This document shows, in pieces, positions 55,866-64,000 of a stretch of DNA of 64,000 bases. The stretch lies in NCBI GenBank assembly GCA_000421085.1, contig ATWE01000007.1, positions 62,001-126,000 of the forward strand, in the 5' to 3' direction. Under the pieces are notes generated by a model, which was not told where the DNA came from, made no database searches, and saw nothing but the letters and a program-made list of their open reading frames with translations. The stretch comes from Ensifer sp. USDA 6670. GTDB taxonomy: Bacteria > Pseudomonadota > Alphaproteobacteria > Rhizobiales > Rhizobiaceae. A program made the translations under genes and the position numbers. How positions within the stretch are numbered: the stretch's first letter is position 1; each line of letters begins with the position of its first letter.

Positions 55866-57106
55866 CCACGAGTCGCGAGCCGCTCGATGCCCCCCTGCGC
55901 CTGCTCGAAGTGCTGGAACCCAGCGGCGGCGGGTCCGGACGCCACTTTCTCGATCTTTGCCGCGGCATGCACGCGCGCGGCCATCATGTGGAAGCGATCT
56001 ATTCTCCGGTTCGGGCCGAAGACGGCTTCGTGCGCGAGCTCAAGGCGCTCGGCCTTCCCGCCATTCATGCGGTCGGCATGCGCCGGGCACCCGGCCCCTC
56101 CGACTGGTCCTGCTTTCGCGCCATCAACCGCATCATCCGCACTGCCGGGCCGTTCGACGTCATTCACGGACACAGTTCCAAGGCCGGAGCCCTGACGCGC
56201 CTGCGTCTGCCGGGAAGGCACGTGCCGCGCGTCTATACGCCGCATGCCTTCAGGACGATGGACCCGACGCTCGGCCGCGGCGGCCGGGTGATCTACGGAG
56301 CCATCGAGGCGCTTCTCGCCCGCTTCTTCACCGATCATCTCGTCGCCGTCTCCGGTGACGAATTCGCCCATGCGCTGTCGATCGGCATTTCGAGACAGGG
56401 CATGTCCGTCATCGTCAACGGTGTCGAGACACCGTCCACCGATATGGCGCAGACGGTGCGCGCCAGCTTCGGCATTCCACCGGACGCCTTCGTTTTCGGC
56501 TTCATCGGCCGGCTCTCGGCGCAAAAGGCGCCCGGGCGTCTCATCGATGCCTTCGTCAAGGCCGCGTCGGCGGTCAGGAACAGTCACGTTGTGATGGTCG
56601 GATCGGGAGAACTGGAGGAAGAGGTCCGCGGCGCGATCGCCGCAAGCGGGTTGCAGAACCGCATCCATCTGACCTCGGCCTTCACGGGACCTCAGGCGGT
56701 GCCCGCATTCGATCTCCTCGTGATGCCGAGCCGCTACGAGGCAATGTCCTATGTGATGCTCGAAGCCGCCGCCGCCGGCCGGCCAATCATCATTTCCGAC
56801 GTTGGCGGAGCCAGAACGGCCGTCGATCATGGAGAGAACGGCTATGTCGTTCCGAACAGCGATGACGTCTCACCGCTTGCAAGAGCGATGGTAGCGGCGG
56901 CCGACCCGGATATGTTTCGGCGCCTTGCCGGCGCGGCCTCGGCACGCCGCGACCGCTTTACACTGCAACGCATGCTCGACGAGACGGAAGAGGTTTACCG
57001 GCGAATGGCAGCGCAGCGGTGCCGACAGCAGCGGGCAGGATCGAATCAGGAAGACTGGAAACCGACGGAAATGATGAAAGCCGCTCAATCACTGCATGGG
57101 GGCTAA
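55862..57106 (+). CDS. glycosyltransferase family 4
   Basis: A 414-residue GT-B glycosyltransferase, last gene of the polysaccharide run. The start is RLLEVLEPSGGGSGRHFLDL, the acceptor loop GGGSGRH, then HGHSSKAGALTRLRLPGRHV. The donor half has FGFIGRLSAQKAPGRLIDAF and LLVMPSRYEAMSYVMLEAAA, with the usual E-x7-E pattern and GRPIIISDVGGARTAV. The ATG overlaps the previous stop codon (ATGA). It ends shortly before tRNA-Pro. The sugar transferred is unknown. Confidence 0.92.
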   Translation: MTTSREPLDAPLRLLEVLEPSGGGSGRHFLDLCRGMHARGHHVEAIYSPVRAEDGFVRELKALGLPAIHAVGMRRAPGPSDWSCFRAINRIIRTAGPFDVIHGHSSKAGALTRLRLPGRHVPRVYTPHAFRTMDPTLGRGGRVIYGAIEALLARFFTDHLVAVSGDEFAHALSIGISRQGMSVIVNGVETPSTDMAQTVRASFGIPPDAFVFGFIGRLSAQKAPGRLIDAFVKAASAVRNSHVVMVGSGELEEEVRGAIAASGLQNRIHLTSAFTGPQAVPAFDLLVMPSRYEAMSYVMLEAAAAGRPIIISDVGGARTAVDHGENGYVVPNSDDVSPLARAMVAAADPDMFRRLAGAASARRDRFTLQRMLDETEEVYRRMAAQRCRQQRAGSNQEDWKPTEMMKAAQSLHGG

Positions 57107-57120
57107 GTGATTGATTTTAA

Positions 57121-57197
<77 letters not shown>

Positions 57198-57381
57198 ACC
57201 CGCTTGGTTACAAGCCCGCTCTCATTAGTCGGAACATACGCCCGGCGCAAGGGGGAAAATGGAGCTCGCCCCTTCACTGGAGACCGCCGGCTGTAGCGGA
57301 AGCGGCAAGACAACAGTTTTGTGATTTGGATCGATCCCCCGCGCTGGATAAACTGCGCCTGCAAACCACAGGAGAAGCCCG

Positions 57382-57597
57382 ATGAAGAGCATCCTCGTAC
57401 TTGCAGCCGCCTTCGCTTTATCGGCGACGGCAGCGTCAGCCGATTGCCTGGGCCATTCCAATACCACGGCATCGATCGACAAGGTGAACAAGGAGATCAC
57501 GACGGCGAGCGTGGCAAAGGCCGAGCAGTCGACCGCTGACGATCTCCTCCTGAAACAGAAGAAAGAACAGCAGTCGACGGAAGAAGCGGCCGAATAA
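57382..57597 (+). CDS. small exported protein
   Basis: A 71-residue protein with a clear signal peptide (MKSILVLAAAFALSATAASA, cleaved before Asp21). The mature part is polar with one Cys (DCLGHSNTT) and a charged helix-like tail (LKQKKEQQSTEEAAE). An AGGAG ribosome site lies seven bases upstream. I do not recognise a family; small periplasmic proteins like this are common in rhizobia. It is a single gene. Confidence 0.8.
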   Translation: MKSILVLAAAFALSATAASADCLGHSNTTASIDKVNKEITTASVAKAEQSTADDLLLKQKKEQQSTEEAAE

Positions 57598-57659
57598 GTT
57601 GGTCACAACCGCGTTGGGCCTCGGCAGCGCTTTCGAGGCCCCTTCCCGCGCCCTCCCTG

Positions 57660-58274
57660 CTACCGAACCTGGTCGAGCAGACGCTTGCATTCGAGGAGGT
57701 CGTAGAGCGCTTCCTGCAGCAGCGCCCTGTCTTCCTTGCCGACCGATGTCTTGCCGATGGTGATCTCGGTCTCGTCGCCTCCGCTGCCGAAGGAGAAGAA
57801 GCGCCGGCTCGCGGGTGCCTTCGGGCGGCCGACGATCTGGTCCTCCTCCGCCACGCCCGCCTTGGGCGGCGCCGGCTCTTCGTTGCTGGAAGCCGCAAGC
57901 GCCTCGACGGTCGCAAGATCACCGCTCGCGATGGCGGCGACGAACTTGTTGCCGTTGGCTTTCAAGAGCTTCTGCACACCCTTGATCGTATAGCCATGAT
58001 CGTAGAGGAGGTGGCGGATGCCCTTGAGCAGGTCGACATCTTCGGGGCGATAATAGCGGCGCCCGCCGCCGCGCTTCATCGGCTTGATCTGCTGGAACCG
58101 GGTCTCCCAGAAACGAAGCACGTGCTGGGGGAGATCGAGTTCATCCGCAACCTCGCTGATGGTGCGGAAAGCATCCGGGCTTTTCTCCATGTGGTCCCCA
58201 TTTCCATAAGGCGCGTCGGGATCTGAACCGATTCCTGCGACGTGTTTTACGTCTTTTTTCTGCTTATCCGCCAT
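57660..58274 (-). CDS. MerR-family transcriptional regulator
   Basis: A 204-residue regulator. The MerR-type N-terminal helix-turn-helix is at about residues 33-100 ([60 protein letters not shown]). The C-terminal half is Ala/Pro-rich and ends in a helix ([20 protein letters not shown]). The order plsX-fabH-ihfA-merR is conserved in alphaproteobacteria as I remember it. A second start at Met29 (58190) is possible. The effector is unknown. Confidence 0.88.
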   Translation of the reverse strand: MADKQKKDVKHVAGIGSDPDAPYGNGDHMEKSPDAFRTISEVADELDLPQHVLRFWETRFQQIKPMKRGGGRRYYRPEDVDLLKGIRHLLYDHGYTIKGVQKLLKANGNKFVAAIASGDLATVEALAASSNEEPAPPKAGVAEEDQIVGRPKAPASRRFFSFGSGGDETEITIGKTSVGKEDRALLQEALYDLLECKRLLDQVR

Positions 58275-58524
58275 CCAAACCGCTACGCGGACTAGAGCTT
58301 TCAGTGTTTCATGGGAAGATTGAAACCTTCTAAGTCTTTGAAGCTACGCACTTCCGGACGGAAACCGCGACGTACTTTTCCCGGAAATGCTCTGGCGGCG
58401 CGTGCTCACCGCGCTAAATCGGCAACGCGACGCACGGATCGTCATGCGATGATTACACGAATCACGCCTATTTCAATGGCTTATGGATGGGTTTTCAACC
58501 ACATTTGTGGTGGTCGACGGCACT

Positions 58525-58863
58525 TCAGCCGGCCGGGTTGGATGGCTTCAGCTTGGACTTGCGGCTCAGATGCGCCTTCAGGACCCGCTGCTTCAGGACA
58601 TTCGAAGCCTTGAAGGTCATCACTCGTCGCGGAGAAATCGGCACTTCTTCGCCGGTTTTCGGATTCCGGCCGATGCGCTCGTTCTTGTCGCGCACCTGGA
58701 ACGTTGCGAAAGAAGACAGCTTCACGCTCTCGCCACGCACGATTGCGTTGCAGATCTCGTCGATAACGGTCTCTACGAGTTCGGCGGACTCCGTGCGAGA
58801 CAGACCCACCTTGCGAAAAACCGATTCAGCCAAGTCTGCCCGCGTTACTGTTTTTCCGCTCAT
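58525..58863 (-). CDS. ihfA: integration host factor subunit alpha
   Basis: A 112-residue HU-superfamily protein that bends specific DNA sites together with IhfB. The signature [20 protein letters not shown] is present, and the length and the C-terminal tail ([18 protein letters not shown]) are those of alphaproteobacterial IhfA. The start [18 protein letters not shown] is the conserved one. It lies between fabH and the MerR gene. Confidence 0.96.
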   Translation of the reverse strand: MSGKTVTRADLAESVFRKVGLSRTESAELVETVIDEICNAIVRGESVKLSSFATFQVRDKNERIGRNPKTGEEVPISPRRVMTFKASNVLKQRVLKAHLSRKSKLKPSNPAG

Positions 58864-58956
58864 CTTCCCCCACCGATGTCTGGCATGCCGATCAGCGATT
58901 GAAGACTATTGCCCTTGTCTTTTCCGGTCAAGCGCCTGCCGTAATTCATTATTTTC

Positions 58957-59928
<972 letters not shown>

Positions 59929-59946
59929 CTACTCAAACCTCATCAT

Positions 59947-60990
59947 TCATGCCCGCGGAAGGGCTTCGGACGGCTGGGCGCCATGATACCGTGCCAGATC
60001 GGCCTCGATCTTCGCCTTCAAGCCGTTCTTCACCATGTCGTATCCGACGTCGATGGCCGCGGCGAAGCCCTCGGCGTCCGCGCCACCATGACTCTTGATA
60101 ACGATGCCGTTGAGACCGAGGAAAACCCCGCCATTGACCTTTCGCGGGTCCATCTTCTCGCGGAGCCGGTCGAAGGCTCCCTTGGCGAAGACATAGCCGA
60201 CCCTTGCAAGAAGCGTGCGCGACATCGCGGCGCGCAGATATTCGGCGATCTGACGCGCCGTCCCCTCTGCAGCCTTCAGCGCGATATTCCCGGAAAAGCC
60301 CTCCGTAACCACGACATCGACGGTGCCACGGCCGATATCGTCACCTTCGACGAAGCCGTAATATTCGATCCCTTCGACATCGGCCTCACGGATAAGGCGC
60401 CCGGCCTCCTTCACCTCTTCCTGGCCCTTGATCTCCTCCACGCCAACGTTCAGCAGGCCGACGGAAGGACGCTCGACTTCGAAGAGCGCCCGGGCCATTG
60501 CGCCGCCCATCAGGGCGAAATCCATGAGCTGCTGCGCGTCCGCGCCGATCGTCGCGCCGACGTCGAGGACGATGCTTTCGCCCTTCAACGTCGGCCAGAT
60601 GGCGGCGATCGCCGGCCGCTGGATGCCCTGCATCGTCCTCAGACAGAACACCGACATCGCCATCAGGGCGCCGGTGTTCCCTGCCGAGACGACCACATCC
60701 GCTTCGTCGGCGTTGATCGCGTCGATCGCCTTCCACATGCTCGATTTGCCGCGTCCGCGCCGAAGCGCCTGGCTCGGCTTCTCGTCCATGCCGACGGCGA
60801 TCTCGCAGTCATGAAACGTGCTGCTCGCCTTGAGCTTCGGGTGCTTGGCGAGCAGTTCGCTGCATCGCGCTTCCTGGCCAAAAAGAACGAACTTTATGTC
60901 CGGGTGACGTTCGAGCGCTCTCGCTGCGCCCGGGATGACGACTTCAGGACCATAGTCGCCTCCCATCACGTCAAGTGAAATTCTGACCAC
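59947..60990 (-). CDS. plsX: phosphate acyltransferase PlsX
   Basis: A 347-residue enzyme that makes acyl-phosphate from acyl-ACP for phospholipid synthesis. It has the start [20 protein letters not shown], the segment [17 protein letters not shown] (as [10 protein letters not shown] here) and [19 protein letters not shown]. The start is GTG 60990, ten bases after an AAGGA site; the open frame goes on to an upstream start at 61038, but that extension is unlike the family. DUF177 lies upstream, but rpmF is not between them, unlike in E. coli. Confidence 0.95.
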   Translation of the reverse strand: MVRISLDVMGGDYGPEVVIPGAARALERHPDIKFVLFGQEARCSELLAKHPKLKASSTFHDCEIAVGMDEKPSQALRRGRGKSSMWKAIDAINADEADVVVSAGNTGALMAMSVFCLRTMQGIQRPAIAAIWPTLKGESIVLDVGATIGADAQQLMDFALMGGAMARALFEVERPSVGLLNVGVEEIKGQEEVKEAGRLIREADVEGIEYYGFVEGDDIGRGTVDVVVTEGFSGNIALKAAEGTARQIAEYLRAAMSRTLLARVGYVFAKGAFDRLREKMDPRKVNGGVFLGLNGIVIKSHGGADAEGFAAAIDVGYDMVKNGLKAKIEADLARYHGAQPSEALPRA

Positions 60991-61184
60991 GCGTGTCTTA
61001 TCCTTTTTTCCCGCCACGCAACATATTTCGCCCCTCAAACATCAAGCGGCGGCGATCCATGTTCCTTCAGATAGTTGGGCCGGCATGCAATGTCTCGGCG
61101 CAGCGGCCCCCTTGGCTGGAGTTGGGCCAAAATACTGCTTTTCGTCGGCGTGACAACCGAATTGTAAGCCGAGGCTCAGGCGTT

Positions 61185-61736
61185 TCAATCCTTTTTCCAG
61201 TCCTTCAGCACCGCGAACGGGTTCGGCCGTTCGTCGTCCGCTGCCGAGCTTTCGATGCGCTCGCCGAAAGCGGCGCCCGGCTTTCGCGGATAGGGATCGA
61301 TGGCGAGCGCGACGTGCTCGCTGACGACCGCGCCGGCATCGATCGTATCGCCTGTGAAGGTATCGGGCAGATCGGGTCCGTCCGGGTCGACGATCATCTC
61401 GCCGCCGTCGGTGTCGGCCTGCCGCGCCAGACGTGATCCCTCGGGTACGAGGATCGCCTCCACCTGCTCCCGGATATGCGACTCGACCGGCTCGAGCGTC
61501 ACGACGCACGTCTGCACGATATGCGCGCGAACCTCGCCCTTGATCTTCACACCGTCCTTTTTCCAGCGCGCAATCTGCAGGTCGGCGTCAAGGGAAGAGA
61601 CGCCGTCCACGCGCCAAAGCTCGGCAAGAGCCCGCAGTTCGGCATCGTTCGCCGACACATGCACGGTGACAGGATTCGCCGAAATATGCCCGACCTTCAC
61701 CGGGTAGGAGAATGCGGATTTGCTCTCTTGCTTCAT
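61185..61736 (-). CDS. DUF177 (YceD-like) protein
   Basis: A 183-residue YceD/DUF177 family protein, which in bacteria is linked to 23S rRNA accumulation and ribosome assembly. It has FSYPVKVGHISANPVTVHVS at the start, the Cys-containing core IVQTCVVTLEPVESHIREQV and the acidic DPDGPDLPD region. The ATG at 61736 has a GGAAGG site; the upstream extension to 61793 is not conserved in the family. It lies between the bc1 chaperone gene and plsX, all on one strand. Confidence 0.88.
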   Translation of the reverse strand: MKQESKSAFSYPVKVGHISANPVTVHVSANDAELRALAELWRVDGVSSLDADLQIARWKKDGVKIKGEVRAHIVQTCVVTLEPVESHIREQVEAILVPEGSRLARQADTDGGEMIVDPDGPDLPDTFTGDTIDAGAVVSEHVALAIDPYPRKPGAAFGERIESSAADDERPNPFAVLKDWKKD

Positions 61737-61819
61737 GTTCAGATCCTTCCTCGCGCCGGCACCGCGGCAGGGCGGCGGGCGGCACGCTGCCATTCAATCG
61801 ACGAACGATCGCGGCGCTT

Positions 61820-62356
61820 TTACGTTCCGGCCGGGGGGATGCGCAACTGACCCGTCTCAACGGCCTCTTCCGCAGTATCCGAGAGCACGGACTCCACCGC
61901 AAGGAGGTAGGAGGCGAGGCCCCGCATGGACGGCGGGTCCTCCACGTCGGCGTGAAAATTGCGCCGCAATGCGGCCGCCAGTGCGCCGGCATCCCGTCCT
62001 TCGAGGGCGGCTGCGTAGGATTCGAGGCGGCCATAGAACATGCCGGCAAGTTTCTTCATCTTCTTCGGCACGCTCATATCGCCGACGCCGAGTTCGCGGA
62101 TGGAATGATCCACATCCTCGAAGAAGGCGTCGACAATCTCCTGCGCGATCTCCTGGCCGGCCCGCGCCGAGCTGCGCGTGCGGCGGAAATAAAGGATCAG
62201 AATCGCCGACAACATCTCGAAGCGCCCCATGACGGTGTCGGGCACATCGAGGTCGGTATAGAGAAATGGCTGGCGCGCCGCCGCGGTCAGTGCCGCATAT
62301 TGGCGCTTCACAATCGCAATATTGCCGCTTTTTTTCTTGAACAGTCCAAAAATCAT
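61820..62356 (-). CDS. ubiquinol-cytochrome c chaperone family protein
   Basis: A 178-residue helical protein of the Cbp3/UQCC family, which helps assemble cytochrome b of the bc1 complex. Typical segments are KRQYAALTAAARQPFLYTDL, VPDTVMGRFEMLSAILILYF and FFEDVDHSIRELGVGDMSVP with KKMKKLAGMFYGRLESY. It is divergent from the bamE-like gene and followed by DUF177 83 bases downstream. Confidence 0.9.
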   Translation of the reverse strand: MIFGLFKKKSGNIAIVKRQYAALTAAARQPFLYTDLDVPDTVMGRFEMLSAILILYFRRTRSSARAGQEIAQEIVDAFFEDVDHSIRELGVGDMSVPKKMKKLAGMFYGRLESYAAALEGRDAGALAAALRRNFHADVEDPPSMRGLASYLLAVESVLSDTAEEAVETGQLRIPPAGT

Positions 62357-62494
62357 AACAGAGGCCGGCTGGCTTTCTCGAAATCAGGGGCAAGCGCCCC
62401 ATGATCATGTTGCATGATAGCCGAAGCTGGTTTACCGAAGCGGGCACGAATTGCAATGGCCGATCTGCCAATCGTTACTCCAGGGGAGCAGTCC

Positions 62495-63001
62495 TTGACG
62501 AAGCGGTATTTGACGACAAACCTCAAAGTCCTGGGCCGTGCCGTGCTCGTGGCTTCCCTTTGTACTACCGCCCTTTCCGCCTGCATGTCCGCGAATGTGG
62601 GTGAAGTCCTGCATCAGGGCTATGTCGTCGATCAGGAAACACTGGCACTCGTGCCGGTCGGATCGAGCCGCGAGCAGGTGCTGCTCTCCCTCGGCACGCC
62701 TTCCACGACCGCGACATTCGACAATGAGGTGTTCTACTACATCTCCCAGACCCGCAAGCGGCCGGTCGCCTTCATGAAGCCGAAGATCATCGATCAGTCC
62801 ATCCTGGCCGTCTATTTCGACAAGGAAGGCACCGTCAGCCAACTCGCGCACTACACGATGAAGGACGGGAAGGTTTTCGACATGCTGTCGCGAACGACGC
62901 CGACCGGCGGCAAGGAAACGAGCTTCCTCGGCCAGCTCCTGAACGGTCCAGGCGCCGGACAGGCGGCTGCGCGCAACCTGTTCAAGGACTTCGGCAAGTA
63001 G
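62495..63001 (+). CDS. bamE: BamE/SmpA-like outer membrane lipoprotein
   Basis: A 168-residue lipoprotein of the SmpA/OmlA family, a component of the BAM complex that inserts outer-membrane proteins. The signal peptide ends in the lipobox ALSAC (Cys30). The domain has VPVGSSREQVLLSLGTPSTT and FDNEVFYYISQTRKRPVAFM. The start is TTG 62495, six bases after GGGGAG, rather than the ATG at 62414 upstream, which would put the signal peptide inside the protein. The C-terminus is longer than E. coli BamE by a Gly-rich tail. Confidence 0.9.
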   Translation: MTKRYLTTNLKVLGRAVLVASLCTTALSACMSANVGEVLHQGYVVDQETLALVPVGSSREQVLLSLGTPSTTATFDNEVFYYISQTRKRPVAFMKPKIIDQSILAVYFDKEGTVSQLAHYTMKDGKVFDMLSRTTPTGGKETSFLGQLLNGPGAGQAAARNLFKDFGK

Positions 63002-63018
63002 CCGAACCGCAACGGAAC

Positions 63019-63057
63019 GGAAAAGGCCCGCGAGACCAGGTCCCGCGGGCCTTTTCC
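63019..63057. terminator. bidirectional terminator between bamE and hppA
   Basis: 14-base arms GGAAAAGGCCCGCG and CGCGGGCCTTTTCC around an 11-base loop, with T-rich sequence after. It lies between the convergent genes. Confidence 0.88.
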
Positions 63058-63074
63058 TTTTCAGGACGCCTGCG

Positions 63075-64000
63075 TCAGGCCAGAACGGCGAGCAGGAGAA
63101 GGGCCACGATGTTGGTGATCTTGATCGCGGGGTTGACCGCCGGACCGGCCGTATCCTTATAGGGGTCGCCGACGGTGTCACCCGTCACCGAGGCCTTGTG
63201 CGCTTCGGATCCCTTCATGTGGCGCGTGCCGTTGCGGTCGACGAAGCCGTCCTCGAAGCTCTTCTTCGCATTGTCCCAGGCACCACCGCCGGACGTCATC
63301 GAGATGGCCACGAAAAGGCCGTTGACGATCACGCCGAGGAGCGAGGCACCCAGCGCCGCGAAGGCGGAAGCCTTCGAGCCGGAGATCAGCAGCACGCCGA
63401 AATAAACGACGATCGGCGCCAGCACCGGCAGCAGCGACGGGATGATCATTTCACGGATTGCCGCCTTCGTCAGCATGTCGACGGCCCGACCATAGTCCGG
63501 CCGGTCCTTGCCTTCCATGATGCCCGGCTTTTCCTTGAACTGACGACGAACCTCCTCGACGACGGCGCTCCCGGCACGGCCGACGGCGGTCATCGCGATG
63601 CCGCCGAAGAGATAGGGGATGAGGCCGCCGAAGATCAGCCCTGCGACGACGTAAGGATTAGAAAGGTCGAAGGAGATCGTCCCGACGTCGGCGAAATAGG
63701 GATGCTTGTCGCCATTGGCGGCGAAATAGGCGAGGTCGTTGGAATAGGCGGCGAAGAGGACCAGGGCACCAAGCCCCGCCGAACCGATCGCATAACCCTT
63801 CGTCACGGCCTTGGTGGTGTTGCCGACGGCGTCCAACGCATCGGTCGATTTGCGCACCTCAGGCGGCAGATGCGACATCTCGGCAATTCCGCCGGCATTG
63901 TCGGTCACGGGACCGAAGGCGTCGAGCGCGACGATCATACCCGCAAGGCCGAGCATGGCGGTAACGGCGATGGCTGTCCCGAAGAGGCCGGCGAACTGAT
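63075..64000 (-). CDS. hppA: membrane-bound proton-translocating pyrophosphatase (partial)
   Basis: C-terminal part of the integral-membrane PPase, which pumps protons using pyrophosphate hydrolysis. The gene continues past the right edge; 308 codons are visible. It has [40 protein letters not shown] and [17 protein letters not shown]. The Lys in GNTTKA and the Thr three residues on are the pair that marks K+-independent enzymes, so potassium should not be needed. It ends in hydrophobic helices near the terminator. Confidence 0.95.
   Translation of the reverse strand, partial: QFAGLFGTAIAVTAMLGLAGMIVALDAFGPVTDNAGGIAEMSHLPPEVRKSTDALDAVGNTTKAVTKGYAIGSAGLGALVLFAAYSNDLAYFAANGDKHPYFADVGTISFDLSNPYVVAGLIFGGLIPYLFGGIAMTAVGRAGSAVVEEVRRQFKEKPGIMEGKDRPDYGRAVDMLTKAAIREMIIPSLLPVLAPIVVYFGVLLISGSKASAFAALGASLLGVIVNGLFVAISMTSGGGAWDNAKKSFEDGFVDRNGTRHMKGSEAHKASVTGDTVGDPYKDTAGPAVNPAIKITNIVALLLLAVLA

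Overview
The window is chromosomal DNA of a Rhizobiales bacterium, very probably Sinorhizobium/Ensifer. This rests on high GC, typical alphaproteobacterial proteins (an HU protein and Complex I subunits that read like those of S. meliloti as I remember them), the order clpP-clpX-lon-hup beside the nuo operon, and a rhizobial intergenic palindrome near 33.6 kb. No database search was possible, so the genus is inferred.

Layout. 1-14,030 (minus): Complex I operon nuoA to nuoM (nuoM cut by the left edge), with two inserted genes: an 84-residue secreted protein between nuoD and nuoE, and a helix-hairpin-helix protein between nuoF and nuoG. 14.3-15.1 kb: two identical tRNA-Asp genes and tRNA-Val. 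15.3-21.3 kb: cupin, a YhaN/YhaO-type ATPase-nuclease pair, and a MarR regulator. 21.3-29.3 kb (minus): phytase-like exported protein with a Pho-box-like site, HU, Lon, ClpX and ClpP. 29.6-33.6 kb: phospholipase-D/cardiolipin-synthase-like protein, EEP-family phosphodiesterase, cytochrome P450. 33.6-37.4 kb: accessory-looking stretch with a repeat, possible gene relics, an arylsulfatase and a predicted outer-membrane channel. 37.5-47.4 kb: metabolism and housekeeping (MetY, CoA-binding protein, DMT transporter, crotonase, thioesterase, rplM-rpsI, agmatinase, argC, ctaA, DUF2842, metallophosphoesterase).

47.4-57.1 kb is a surface-polysaccharide locus: acetyltransferase, a Wzz/BY-kinase-like protein on the opposite strand, OPX lipoprotein, two glycosyltransferases, the initiating phosphoglycosyltransferase and a Wzy/ligase-like membrane protein. 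Its content resembles the unipolar polysaccharide (upp) loci of rhizobia. The co-polymerase carries a kinase fold whose nucleotide-binding motifs are all degenerate. tRNA-Pro closes the locus.

57.4-64.0 kb: small secreted protein, MerR regulator, ihfA, fabH, plsX, DUF177, a cytochrome bc1 assembly chaperone, a BamE-like lipoprotein and the C-terminal part of a membrane pyrophosphatase (cut by the right edge). Most of the window is ordinary core genome. The points most worth a second look are the pseudokinase co-polymerase and its palindromic divergent promoter region, the two extra genes in the nuo operon, the Pho-box-like site at the phytase-like gene, and the sulfatase/channel island with its decayed flanks.
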